45,087 nt of DNA, from NCBI RefSeq assembly GCF_000955955.1, contig NZ_JYJG01000171.1, positions 1 to 45,087 on the forward strand, given 5' to 3'. Of the stretch, positions 7,321 through 15,827 are shown in pieces (position 1 is the stretch's first letter; each line of letters starts with the position of its first letter). The notes beneath the pieces were generated by a model. The model worked only from the letters and a program-made list of their open reading frames with translations. It did no database searches and had not been told where the DNA came from. The translations under genes were made by a program, and so were the position numbers. This DNA comes from Lentzea aerocolonigenes (GTDB taxonomy: Bacteria; Actinomycetota; Actinomycetes; Mycobacteriales; Pseudonocardiaceae).

Positions 7321-8582
7321 ACCGCGCAGGCGAGGTGGAGTGCTGCCATGCCTTCAGCTCTGACGATTCGCGTCGGGGTGTAGAGGTCCTTGTCGTGCCA
7401 CAGCGGTGGGTGCTCCCGGTCGCCCCAGTCGTGCATGAACCTCGCGCCGCGGGTGATGGCTGTGGTGACCGGTTTTCGGGAGTGCGACAGGATTCTGATG
7501 GCGTAGGCCGTCTCCTCGTAGGTGCCTTCCCATCTGCCCCACGAGCCGTCGGTTCGTTGCGTCCGCAGCACCCAGTCGACCGCCTTCTCGTTGCCTTGCA
7601 GGGCATTCGTCACGCACGCGGTCGCGTAGTAGGGCGAGGCGTGCCACTTGTCGCGCCAGCAGCCTTCTGGTTCCTGCATGTCCCGCAGCCACTCCTCCAG
7701 TTTTTCGTCTTGTTCGAGGGCCTGGAGGGCGTGGGCGTTCGTGCTGGTGGACGGGGTGCGTTCGTGCGGGAAGCAGGCGAAGTGGCGGGCTTCCCGGTAG
7801 CGGTTGAGCACCTCGGTCGGTCGCGGGCTGCCGCACAACGCGAGGGCGTGCAGTGCGGTCGCGGTGTCGTCGGCGTCGGCGGGGAGCCCTGGTCCGCCTG
7901 CCGCGCCCTCCTCGGTGAGCTCGATCTGCTCGATCATGGGATCGGGGACGTCGAGGCCGGCGGACTTGAGGGCGACGATGATCCAGGAACGTTCGAAGAG
8001 CGGGACCGGAACGCCTGCCGGGACCGGTCCGCCGTGTCTTCTCTGGACGGCTTCGAGGTAGTCCAGGCTCTGGCTCCTGGTTGGTCTCCGCAGCTGAGTG
8101 GCGGTCGCGGCGGGGCTGGCGGCGACGATGCCGTTCGTGGTCTTGACCTCGGGGCGGGGGCCGAAGATTTCGAGGGTGTGCCAGAGCTTCTCGGGCAGCG
8201 GGCGGTGTCTGAGGGCGTGCAGCGGGCGCGGGTCGAGCGGAGTGCGCAGGCCGAGTCTCTCGGCGAGCGCGGGCACGATGAGCTCGACGGCCACCGTGTC
8301 CGGCAGTTTGAGCGGCCGTCTGAGCAGCTTTCTGAGTGCCTCGAAGCCTTTGCGCGCCGCCGGGTGGCGTTGGAGTGCGTCCACCGCGCTCAGCGTCGGG
8401 ACCAGCGCGTACTCGCCGGGTCCGCCCCACGTGCCGTCGGAGTTCTGGGTGTCGATGAGGTAGCGGATTCTGGCGTGGTGGCCTTCGAGCCACGGTGCCA
8501 GCGCGACGAGTCTGCCGGTCTCGTACACCGACGGTGTAACACCGCTCCAGGGATCGTCGGTCAGTTCCGCTAACAGGTTCAT
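7311..8582 (-). CDS. Class II (DXDD) diterpene cyclase
   Basis: A 423-residue protein of the squalene/diterpene class II cyclase family, which protonates a prenyl diphosphate such as GGPP and folds it into a bicyclic (copalyl-type) diphosphate. The catalytic acid motif is D236-A-D238-D239. QW-type repeats appear at QNSDGTWGG (46-54) and QRTDGSWGR (342-350), and the C-terminal WHDKDLYTPTRIVRAE block is typical of bacterial copalyl diphosphate synthases. It is somewhat shorter than the usual 500 residues. I start at ATG 8582 (MNLLAELTDD), 13 bases after a GGGGG; the frame stays open to 8645, giving a 444-residue alternative. It is the first gene of the cyclase-P450-UbiA operon. No GGPP synthase is in the window. 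Confidence 0.85.
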   Translation of the reverse strand: MNLLAELTDDPWSGVTPSVYETGRLVALAPWLEGHHARIRYLIDTQNSDGTWGGPGEYALVPTLSAVDALQRHPAARKGFEALRKLLRRPLKLPDTVAVELIVPALAERLGLRTPLDPRPLHALRHRPLPEKLWHTLEIFGPRPEVKTTNGIVAASPAATATQLRRPTRSQSLDYLEAVQRRHGGPVPAGVPVPLFERSWIIVALKSAGLDVPDPMIEQIELTEEGAAGGPGLPADADDTATALHALALCGSPRPTEVLNRYREARHFACFPHERTPSTSTNAHALQALEQDEKLEEWLRDMQEPEGCWRDKWHASPYYATACVTNALQGNEKAVDWVLRTQRTDGSWGRWEGTYEETAYAIRILSHSRKPVTTAITRGARFMHDWGDREHPPLWHDKDLYTPTRIVRAEGMAALHLACAVCR

Positions 8583-8718
8583 CGCGGCCCCCGGAGATAG
8601 CAACTGCGTAACCGTAGGACCACAGAGAGTAGCACTTTGGACCATTGAGCCCGCAAGCGTCTAGGCCGTTCAGAGGACCACCCTGCAGAGTGGTTTAGCC
8701 AGGCGGATCCTGGGAGAC

Positions 8719-9129
8719 ATGACCACAGCGCGCGAGATCATGCACCCAGGAGTGCAGTGCGTGGACGAGGACGCCAGTTTGCTGGACGCCGCCCGCATGA
8801 TGCGGGACCTCGACGTCGGCTCCCTGCCGATCTGCGGCAAGGACGACCGGCTGCACGGAATCATCACCGATCGCGACATCGTGATCAGGGCCGTCGCCGC
8901 GGGCATGGACCCGGCGACGACCCGCGCCGGCGAGTTCGGCGGCCACGTCCACTGGGTGGACGCTTCGGACTCCCTGGCACACGTGCTGGAAACCATGGGA
9001 GACAACCAGATCCGGCGGTTGCCGGTGATCGACGACCACCGGCTGGTCGGGATGGTGTCCGAGGCGGACCTCGCGCGGCACCTGCCGGAGGACCAGCTGG
9101 CGTTGTTCGTGGAACGGGTCTACGCCTGA
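8719..9129 (+). CDS. Two-CBS-domain protein similar to hypoxic response protein 1
   Basis: A 136-residue protein made only of a CBS-domain pair. It resembles Mycobacterium tuberculosis Hrp1 (Rv2626c) along its whole length: the start MTTAREIM, the SLPICGKDDRLHGIITDRDIVI block, VHWVDASDSL, and RRLPVIDDHRLVGMVSEADLARHLPE. Hrp1 is strongly induced in hypoxia and is secreted or surface-associated in mycobacteria; its biochemical role is unsettled. A GGGAGA ribosome site precedes the ATG. The gene is divergent from the terpene operon, so promoters of both lie in about 135 bases. Its end overlaps the convergent Nudix gene by 10 bases. Confidence 0.88.
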   Translation: MTTAREIMHPGVQCVDEDASLLDAARMMRDLDVGSLPICGKDDRLHGIITDRDIVIRAVAAGMDPATTRAGEFGGHVHWVDASDSLAHVLETMGDNQIRRLPVIDDHRLVGMVSEADLARHLPEDQLALFVERVYA

Positions 9130-9563
9130 CGACCGTGTTCCAGGTAGCGGGTCTCGCCTGACTCCCGGGCTTGCAGCGCTTGACGGACGCGCCGTGCGAG
9201 CCTGGGGATCAGGCGGTCCGGCACCTGGTCTGGACTCACGAACTCGCAGGACCTGAGTTCCGCTGCTTGGAGGCTTATCCCGGCCGGGTCGGTGATCAGG
9301 CCGCCTTCGAAGACGAACAGGATCCGGTCGTCGTCCTGTCGTGGTGCCCAGTCGACGACGAGCAGCCTGCCGGGTTCTCTGATGAGACCGAGCTCTTCCT
9401 CGATCTCGCGCCTGCAGGCTTCGCGCGGGGTCTCGCCCCGCTCGATCACACCGCCCGGGATCTCCCAGTGCGGTTTGTAGTTGGGTTCGACGAGCAGGAG
9501 ACGGCCCTCGTCGTCGAAGAAGAGGGCGCCGGCCGCGGAGATCGGTCTGCTGCTGTGATCCAC
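9120..9563 (-). CDS. Nudix hydrolase
   Basis: A 147-residue single-domain Nudix hydrolase. The complete Nudix box G-x5-E-x7-REUxEExGU runs from G38 to L60, with the metal-binding glutamates at 53, 56 and 57. Such enzymes cleave a nucleoside diphosphate linked to another group; the context does not reveal the substrate. The length is normal for a housecleaning-type member. The gene converges with the Hrp1-like gene and overlaps its last 10 bases; upstream is a short spacer to the minus-strand secreted protein. Confidence 0.9.
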   Translation of the reverse strand: MDHSSRPISAAGALFFDDEGRLLLVEPNYKPHWEIPGGVIERGETPREACRREIEEELGLIREPGRLLVVDWAPRQDDDRILFVFEGGLITDPAGISLQAAELRSCEFVSPDQVPDRLIPRLARRVRQALQARESGETRYLEHGRQA

Positions 9564-9584
9564 AGCTCCTTTGTACGCGGGCGT

Positions 9585-9995
9585 TCAGCTCCACGGCGCG
9601 AAGTACCGGTGACCTCCGCAGCTCGGCTGCGAGGCGTGCATGAAGCAGACCTGGACCTCGATGTTCTGGGGCCTCCTGATGGGCAGCGCTCCCGAGCTGA
9701 ACGGTCCAGCGTTGTCGCAGTGACTTGCCGGTGACGACTTCCACCGCTCGTCCATGAGGCTGTACTCGAGCTTGATGTCGCGACGCGACCCGCCGCAGTT
9801 CGAGCGGAGGTCACCGGTGACCTTGTAGGTGTCGTCCGACATGCGCCACACGGCACCCTTGAACGTCACGTTCTGCTCGCCCCACCAGTGCTGGGTGGAG
9901 AACTCGATTAGCCGCTCGACCTCGGGCCCGGCTTGGGCGGGCCCGCCCCAGAGCATCAGGGCCGTCGTCGCCAGCAGTGCCGTTGAGGTCCGCAT
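9585..9995 (-). CDS. Small secreted protein of unknown function
   Basis: A 136-residue protein with a likely Sec signal peptide: basic MRTS, hydrophobic TALLATTALMLW, then an AQA-type cleavage site near residue 22. The mature part has four cysteines (SNCGG, SHCDN, QVCFMH, PSCGG), suggesting two disulphides, and is rich in Gly, Ser and Trp. I do not recognise a family; small cysteine-paired secreted proteins are frequent in actinomycetes. It lies directly downstream of the tRNA-like array on the same strand with a gap of about 70 bases, so it may or may not be read from that transcript. Confidence 0.65.
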   Translation of the reverse strand: MRTSTALLATTALMLWGGPAQAGPEVERLIEFSTQHWWGEQNVTFKGAVWRMSDDTYKVTGDLRSNCGGSRRDIKLEYSLMDERWKSSPASHCDNAGPFSSGALPIRRPQNIEVQVCFMHASQPSCGGHRYFAPWS

Positions 9996-10066
9996 GCGCT
10001 TGGACGTTAGAAACCAAACGGCTCAACCACCAGTTCCCAGGAGGCCCTTCACTCGAAGGTGGGGCT

Positions 10067-10141
10067 TGGTCGTCCGGCCAGGTTTCGAACCTGGGACCCT
10101 CTGTTTGTAAGACAGATGCTCTTCCGCTGAGCTACCGGACG
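10067..10141 (-). tRNA. tRNA-Val (anticodon UAC), first of the array nearest the secreted protein
   Basis: Folding the minus strand gives acceptor CGTCCGG/CCGGACG, D-stem GCTC/GAGC, anticodon stem TCTGT/ACAGA with loop CTTACAA (anticodon TAC), a 5-base variable loop and T-arm CCAGG-TTCGAAA-CCTGG. ACCA follows, so discriminator A73 and CCA are encoded. The acceptor begins with a C1-G72 pair rather than the usual G1-C72, and the sequence is unlike housekeeping actinobacterial tRNA-Val as I recall it. It is one base from the next tRNA. Confidence 0.85.
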
Positions 10142-10142
10142 G

Positions 10143-10219
10143 TGGTCGTCCCGCCAGGACTTGAACCTGGGACCTACCGCGTATCAGACGGACGCTCTCT
10201 CCAGCTGAGCTACGGGACG
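10143..10219 (-). tRNA. tRNA-Ile-like (anticodon GAU)
   Basis: Acceptor CGTCCCG/CGGGACG, D-stem GCTC/GAGC with a 9-base loop, anticodon loop CTGATAC (GAT) and T-arm CCAGG-TTCAAGT-CCTGG, with ACCA encoded. The anticodon stem TCCGT/GCGGT has a T-T mismatch at 27-43 and a T-G pair at 31-39, and position 38 is C. The acceptor is nearly identical to that of the neighbouring tRNA-Val, suggesting duplication with divergence. It folds well overall, but the isotype is less certain than the anticodon. Confidence 0.65.
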
Positions 10220-10223
10220 ACAG

Positions 10224-10292
10224 TGGAAGACGAGGGTGTCGAACCCTCCAGGGCGATCTTGCAAGGATCACCTGCGCGCCGGCGCGTCCCCC
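10224..10292 (-). tRNA. tRNA-Ala-like (anticodon UGC) with a shortened D-arm
   Basis: The acceptor GGGGGAC pairs with GTCTTCC (two G-U pairs), the anticodon stem TGATC/GATCG holds loop CTTGCAA (TGC), and the T-arm is GAGGG-TTCGACA-CCCTC. Only 15 bases separate acceptor and anticodon stem, enough for a GCGC/GCGC mini-hairpin with a four-base loop instead of a normal D-arm. No CCA is encoded. It could be a degenerate gene or an unusual small tRNA. Confidence 0.45.
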
Positions 10293-10312
10293 GTCGATGT
10301 TCAGTTGTCGAG

Positions 10313-10385
10313 TGCCCTCACCAGGATTCGAACCTGGACTGGACGCGTTCTGAGCGCGTTGCCTCTCCCGTTGGGCTACAAGGGC
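10313..10385 (-). tRNA. tRNA with Leu anticodon CAG but class I (short) variable loop
   Basis: Acceptor GCCCTTG/TGAGGGC (with wobble pairs), D-arm GCC/GGC, perfect anticodon stem ACGCG/CGCGT with loop CTCAGAA (CAG), a 5-base variable loop and T-arm CCAGG-TTCGAAT-CCTGG. No CCA is encoded. Bacterial tRNA-Leu normally has a long class II variable arm, which is absent here. The cloverleaf is otherwise sound, so this may be a non-canonical tRNA whose charging identity differs from its anticodon. Confidence 0.6.
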
Positions 10386-10386
10386 G

Positions 10387-10460
10387 TGCGGATCCGGGGA
10401 GTCGAACCCCGACTGTCATGGCCCTCAACCATGTGCCTCTACCAGTTGGGCTAGTGGCGT
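10387..10460 (-). tRNA. tRNA-like element with Leu anticodon GAG and unpaired acceptor
   Basis: The D-arm (GCC/GGC), perfect anticodon stem CATGG/CCATG with loop TTGAGGG (GAG), 5-base variable loop and T-arm CGGGG-TTCGACT-CCCCG are all present. The presumed acceptor strands ACGCCAC and GATCCGC can form only about three of seven pairs, and the variable loop is class I although the anticodon is Leu. It abuts the next tRNA with a one-base gap and has no CCA. Probably a pseudo-tRNA or a recombinant. Confidence 0.4.
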
Positions 10461-10484
10461 GGCCCCTAGATCCACTTCGTCGCG

Positions 10485-10557
10485 AGCGGCCGGAGGGCAT
10501 CGAACCCTCTGCTTCGGTTTGGAAGACCGACGTGTCCGCCGAGTTCACCACGACCGC
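10485..10557 (-). tRNA. tRNA-Gly (anticodon UCC)
   Basis: Acceptor GCGGTCG/CGGCCGC, a D-arm of three pairs, anticodon stem TCGGT/ACCGA with loop CTTCCAA (TCC), a 4-base variable loop and T-arm GAGGG-TTCGATG-CCCTC. The discriminator is T, as in normal bacterial tRNA-Gly. CCA is not encoded. It is the best-folded member of the upstream half of the array. Confidence 0.7.
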
Positions 10558-10579
10558 ATTGCGGTATTCAGTTGTGCGG

Positions 10580-10648
10580 CACCGACGGAAGGAGTCGAAC
10601 CCTCGGGAAACGGGTTTGGAATCCGTTCCGCTTCCAAAGCTCGTCGGC
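10580..10648 (-). tRNA. tRNA-Trp-like (anticodon CCA) with a shortened D-arm
   Basis: The acceptor GCCGACG pairs with CGTCGGT (first pair G-U). The anticodon region ACGGA/CCCGT has an A-C mismatch next to loop TTCCAAA (CCA), with a 5-base variable loop and T-arm GAGGG-TTCGACT-CCTTC. The discriminator is G, as in tRNA-Trp. As in the Ala-like member, only 15 bases lie between acceptor and anticodon stem, giving a GCTT/AAGC mini-hairpin with a 3-base loop. It is the first tRNA after the terminator of the upstream small gene. Confidence 0.45.
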
Positions 10649-10663
10649 ATTGTTGGGCAGGGC

Positions 10664-10698
10664 AAAACAAAAGCCGCCTGGGATTCTCCCTGGCGGCT
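10664..10698 (-). terminator. Rho-independent terminator between the 29-codon gene and the tRNA array
   Basis: Read on the minus strand, AGCCGCC-AGGGA, a three-base loop, TCCC-AGGCGGCT form a stem with one mismatch, followed at once by TTTTGTTTT. It lies 24 bases after the stop of the small membrane-peptide gene and 15 bases before the first tRNA-like gene, so it either isolates the array or gates read-through into it. Confidence 0.8.
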
Positions 10699-10722
10699 CC
10701 GAGGTCAGGACCTGCTACGAGG

Positions 10723-10812
10723 TCATGGCCTGGAACCCCACGCCAGCACCAGAAGGCAACCGGCGAGGAAGGCGAGAATTCGCCATCCCGCGAGCTGAGC
10801 CTTGGCGAGCAT
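10723..10812 (-). CDS. 29-residue membrane mini-protein
   Basis: A 30-codon reading frame (29 residues plus TGA) starting at ATG 10812, preceded by GGAGG at 5-base spacing. The product has a short polar N-terminus (MLAKAQLAGWR), one hydrophobic segment (ILAFLAGCLLVLAWG) and a short SRP tail, so it should sit in the membrane as a single-span peptide. A promoter-like TTGCGG-17-TTAACT lies upstream and a strong terminator immediately downstream, making this a complete small transcription unit. No family is recognised. It could instead be a leader peptide, given the terminator and the tRNA array that follow. Confidence 0.6.
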   Translation of the reverse strand: MLAKAQLAGWRILAFLAGCLLVLAWGSRP

Positions 10813-10852
10813 GTCTTCCTCCGGTTGATCTCTGTCGTTCGTGATGGGAACA

Positions 10853-10881
10853 AGTTAAGCGACGGCCACGAGAGCCCGCAA
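10853..10881 (-). promoter_or_regulatory. Promoter of the 29-codon gene
   Basis: On the minus strand, -35 TTGCGG (10876-10881) and -10 TTAACT (10853-10858) are separated by exactly 17 bases. This predicts a start near 10846 and a leader of about 35 bases ending in the GGAGG ribosome site. The match is fair rather than perfect. Confidence 0.5.
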
Positions 10882-11077
10882 CACATTTAATGGAGCTCTG
10901 CGCCACGTTCCAGATAGTGGATTCATTCGATGGGGACCAGGGGATCTCAGCCCTGGATCACGGCGTCACAGGATGGTGGCTGTCGCGGCCTCCATGCGGA
11001 GCGACTGGGCAGTCGTGCCCGCCTGCCTGCACTGGTCAGCACCGACGCAGTCGTACCGCTGCCACCCGCAGGCGAAG

Positions 11078-11303
11078 TCAGCCGACCGGATGATGGAGCT
11101 CGGCCGCGCGGGCCGCACCGAACTGCGCCGTGAGCGCTTCGTTGATCACCTGGTCGGCGGTGACGCCCTTCTTGGCGGCCACTTGCTCGATCACCGCGGT
11201 CGCGTACTCGGTCATCGCGGTGGGGTCGGCCTTCCACTCGCCGCCCTCACGGGCTGCAGGACACGGCGAACAACGCCAGCACAGCCAGGACCAGTGGTTT
11301 CAC
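11078..11303 (-). pseudogene. Frameshifted small lipoprotein-like gene
   Basis: From GTG 11303 the frame reads VKPLVLAVLALFAVSCSP and stops. This is a lipoprotein signal with a lipobox-like AVSC. One base out of frame, the reading continues as GGEWKADPTAMTEYATAV, then VTADQVINEALTAQFGAA and a short tail to a stop at 11078. The second frame lacks a convincing start of its own. A single-base shift near 11250 would join the two into a lipoprotein of about 75 residues. It may be a real inactivation or a sequencing error. Between this gene and the 29-codon gene (10813-11077) only the small-gene promoter is supported. Confidence 0.55.
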
Positions 11304-11340
11304 CGGCGGAGCGTAGCGCGCGCACCTGCCCCACAACGCC

Positions 11341-11373
11341 AAAACGGCGCGCACCCGGTGGATGCGCGCCGTT
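11341..11373 (-). terminator. Terminator of the suf operon
   Basis: Directly after sufT on the minus strand, AACGGCGCGCA and TGCGCGCCGTT form a perfect 11-bp stem around a 9-base loop, followed by TTTT. This fits the end of the whole sufRBD-Rieske-CSUT transcript. Confidence 0.85.
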
Positions 11374-11388
11374 AGGCGAACGAGAACG

Positions 11389-11796
11389 TCAGACGGTGAA
11401 ACCGAGCGCGCGCAACTGCTCGCGGCCGTCGTCAGTGATCTTCTCCGGGCCCCACGGCGGCATCCACACCCAGTTGATGCGGAAGTCCGACACCAGGCCA
11501 CCGCCCCCGCCGCCGGTCAGGGCCGCTCGGGTCTGGTCCTCGATGACATCGGTCAGCGGGCAGGCCGCGGACGTCAGCGTCATGTCGATGGTGGCGACGT
11601 TCTTCTCGTCGACGTGGATGTCGTAGACGAGACCCAGGTCGACGACGTTGATGCCGAGCTCCGGGTCGACGACGTCGCGCATCGCCTCTTCGACGTCGTC
11701 CAGTGCGGCGACGTCCAGTCCGGCGACGTCAGCCTTGGGCTCGTAGACCGGCATGCCTTCGGCGCCCCGGACTACCTCTTCAGAACCGGTGCTCAT
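11389..11796 (-). CDS. sufT: SufT/MIP18-type iron-sulfur assembly factor (DUF59)
   Basis: A 135-residue protein with a DUF59/MIP18 domain: DPELGINVVDLGLVYDI and TSAACPLTDVI, whose cysteine is the conserved one of the family. Such proteins help mature or deliver Fe-S clusters. The start is ATG 11796 with GGGAG upstream, overlapping the sufU stop as ATGA; an in-frame extension to 11856 lies inside sufU and is rejected. It is the last gene of the suf operon and is followed by a strong terminator, as for Rv1466 in mycobacteria. Confidence 0.92.
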   Translation of the reverse strand: MSTGSEEVVRGAEGMPVYEPKADVAGLDVAALDDVEEAMRDVVDPELGINVVDLGLVYDIHVDEKNVATIDMTLTSAACPLTDVIEDQTRAALTGGGGGGLVSDFRINWVWMPPWGPEKITDDGREQLRALGFTV

Positions 11797-12232
11797 GCTG
11801 CTCCCTGGCTTCGTGCTACTGCGTCTTTGAAGGCCATCCAGCCCAGCAGCGCGCACTTCACGCGCGCCGGGTACTTCGCGACGCCGGCGAAGGCGATGCC
11901 GTCCTCCAGGACGTCCTCGTCCGGCTCGATCTGGCCGCGGCCCTGCATCAGCTCGACGAACGCGTCCAGCTTCTTGAAGGCCTCGGGTACCGGCTTACCC
12001 ACGACGAGGTCTGTCAACACCGACGTGGAGGCCTGGCTGATCGAGCAGCCCTGGCCGTCGTACGAGACGTCCCGCACCACGTCGTCGACCACGTGCACGC
12101 GCAACGTGACCTCGTCGCCGCAGGTCGGGTTGACCTGGAACGACTCCGCGTCGAACGGGTCGCGCAGGCCTCGGCCGTGCGGGTTCTTGTAGTGGTCCAG
12201 GATGATCTCCTGGTACATCTGCTGCAGCTGCA

Positions 12233-12233
<1 letters not shown>
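11793..12233 (-). CDS. sufU: SufU zinc-dependent sulfurtransferase
   Basis: A 146-residue IscU-like protein. It has the three conserved cysteines C38 (NPTCGDEV), C63 (GQGCSISQAS) and C127 (ARVKCALLGW), with D40 as the fourth zinc ligand. In Gram-positive bacteria SufU takes persulfide sulfur from SufS and passes it to the SufBCD scaffold. The start at ATG 12233 overlaps the sufS stop by one base (TGATG), and the end overlaps sufT. The open frame extends upstream inside sufS but the family N-terminus is MQLQQMYQE. Confidence 0.93.
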
Positions 12234-14310
<2,077 letters not shown>

Positions 14311-14357
14311 GACTTGCCGTTCTCCTGGTGCCAATAAAACTAGCGCTGTGCTAGAAG

Positions 14358-14672
14358 TCAGTTCGTGGTGACGGTGACGTCGACGAAGACGTCGCCATCA
14401 CGGATGTCGACGGCGTAGACGTCGACCGGTTCGGTGGCGGGCGGCGAGGAGGGCTTGCCGGTCTCCAGGTCGAAGCACGACCCGTGCAACCAGCACTCGA
14501 TCCCCTTGCGGGAGACCTCGCCCTCGCCCAACGACACCGCCGCGTGTGAGCATTCGTCCGCCAGCGCGTGCACCCGCTCGCCGTCCCGCACCAGAACGAC
14601 AGCGACGTCGTCGATCTCGGTCTGAAACGGCTTGCGGTTGTCCAACGAGGACAGTGCACACACGCGAATCAC
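14358..14672 (-). CDS. Rieske-type [2Fe-2S] ferredoxin of the suf operon
   Basis: A 104-residue non-haem Rieske protein with the ligand sets C41-x-H43 (CSH) and C60-x2-H63 (CWLH). This is the small dioxygenase-ferredoxin type. Many actinomycete suf operons carry such a gene between sufD and sufC; it may supply electrons for cluster assembly, but its role is not proven. The GTG start overlaps the sufD stop (GTGA). A frame to 14659 on the same strand is a shadow. Confidence 0.9.
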   Translation of the reverse strand: MIRVCALSSLDNRKPFQTEIDDVAVVLVRDGERVHALADECSHAAVSLGEGEVSRKGIECWLHGSCFDLETGKPSSPPATEPVDVYAVDIRDGDVFVDVTVTTN

Positions 14673-15826
14673 GCCCCGACCGCCTCGAGCTCAGCCTCGA
14701 TGGCGGCCTCGAGGCGCTCGCGCACCTCGGGAACGGCGATCTTCGCGATCAGCTCCTGGAAGAAGCCGCGCACGACGAGACGACGTGCCTGCTCCTCCGG
14801 GATGCCGCGCGCCTGCAGGTAGAACAGCTGCTCGTCGTCGAACCGGCCGGTGGCGCTGGCGTGGCCCGCACCCTCGATCTCGCCGGTCTCGATCTCCAGG
14901 TTCGGCACCGAGTCGGCGCGCGCGCCGTCGGTGAGCACCAGGTTGCGGTTGAGCTCGAACGTCTCGGTGCCCTCGGCCGCCACGCGGATCAGCACGTCGC
15001 CGATCCACACGGTGTGCGCACCCTCGCCCTGCAGCGCGCCCTTGTACGTGACGTTGCTGCGGCAGTTCGGCTGCGAGTGGTCGATGAACGGCCGGTGCTC
15101 CTGGTGCTGACCCGCGTCCGCGAAGTACAGGCCCTGCAGCTCGGCGTCGCCGCCGCGGCCCGCGTACTGCACGACCGGCGTGATGCGCACGGCGTCGCCG
15201 CCCAGCGTCACGACCGTGTGCTTGATCGACGCGTCACGGCCGAGCTTCACGTGGTGCTGCGAGACGTGCACGGCGTCGTCGGCCCAGTCGTGGATCGCGA
15301 TCACCTGGAGGTGCGCGCCGTCCGCGACGAGGATCTCGACGTTCTCCGCGTACGCACCGGAACCGCGGTAGTCCAGGACCACCGTGCCCTCGGCGAACTG
15401 CGCCGCCTTCACGAGGATGTGGCCGTACGCAACGGTTCCGGAGCCCGCGCCGGTCACCGTGACGGTGGTCGGCTCGGACTTCGCGTCACCGGGCAGCGTG
15501 ACCACGGTGGCCGAAGCGAAGGACGTGTACGCCTGCGCCGCGATGCGGTCGCCGGGCACACCGGCCTTGCCGAGGCGGTCGTCGTCACGACCGACCGTCT
15601 CGACGGTGACACCGGAGGCGGCGTTCACCTCAACGGCAGCGGAACCCGTTGCCGCAGCGCCGGAGTGCAGACCGGCAAGACGCTTGAGAGGTGTGAAGCG
15701 CCAGATCTCCTCACGGCCGCCCGGCACCTCGAACGCGTTCACGTCGTAGGACGTGAAGTGCTCCGCGCGCGAGGCGACCGGGACGACGGCACCGTGGGAG
15801 TGAGGTTGAGTCGACAGGGCGGCCAT
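14669..15826 (-). CDS. sufD: SufD scaffold subunit
   Basis: A 385-residue SufB/SufD-family beta-helix protein. Conserved blocks include EEIWRFTPLKRLAGL near the N-terminus and, towards the C-terminus, the VLTDGARADSVPNLEIETG and GHASATGRFDDEQLFYLQ blocks shared with SufB. It pairs with SufB and SufC to hold nascent Fe-S clusters. ATG 15826 is one base after the sufB stop, and the stop overlaps the Rieske gene start. Confidence 0.93.
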   Translation of the reverse strand: MAALSTQPHSHGAVVPVASRAEHFTSYDVNAFEVPGGREEIWRFTPLKRLAGLHSGAAATGSAAVEVNAASGVTVETVGRDDDRLGKAGVPGDRIAAQAYTSFASATVVTLPGDAKSEPTTVTVTGAGSGTVAYGHILVKAAQFAEGTVVLDYRGSGAYAENVEILVADGAHLQVIAIHDWADDAVHVSQHHVKLGRDASIKHTVVTLGGDAVRITPVVQYAGRGGDAELQGLYFADAGQHQEHRPFIDHSQPNCRSNVTYKGALQGEGAHTVWIGDVLIRVAAEGTETFELNRNLVLTDGARADSVPNLEIETGEIEGAGHASATGRFDDEQLFYLQARGIPEEQARRLVVRGFFQELIAKIAVPEVRERLEAAIEAELEAVGA

Positions 15827-15827
15827 G

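Noticed and set aside
10067..10648. The regularly spaced array as a possible CRISPR
   Set aside because: Units are cloverleaf-folding tRNA-like sequences with differing sequence, not identical repeats separated by unique spacers.
10890..11626. Plus-strand open frames between the tRNA array and sufT
   Set aside because: Low-complexity translations with no ribosome site or family features; partly antisense to sufT and the broken lipoprotein.
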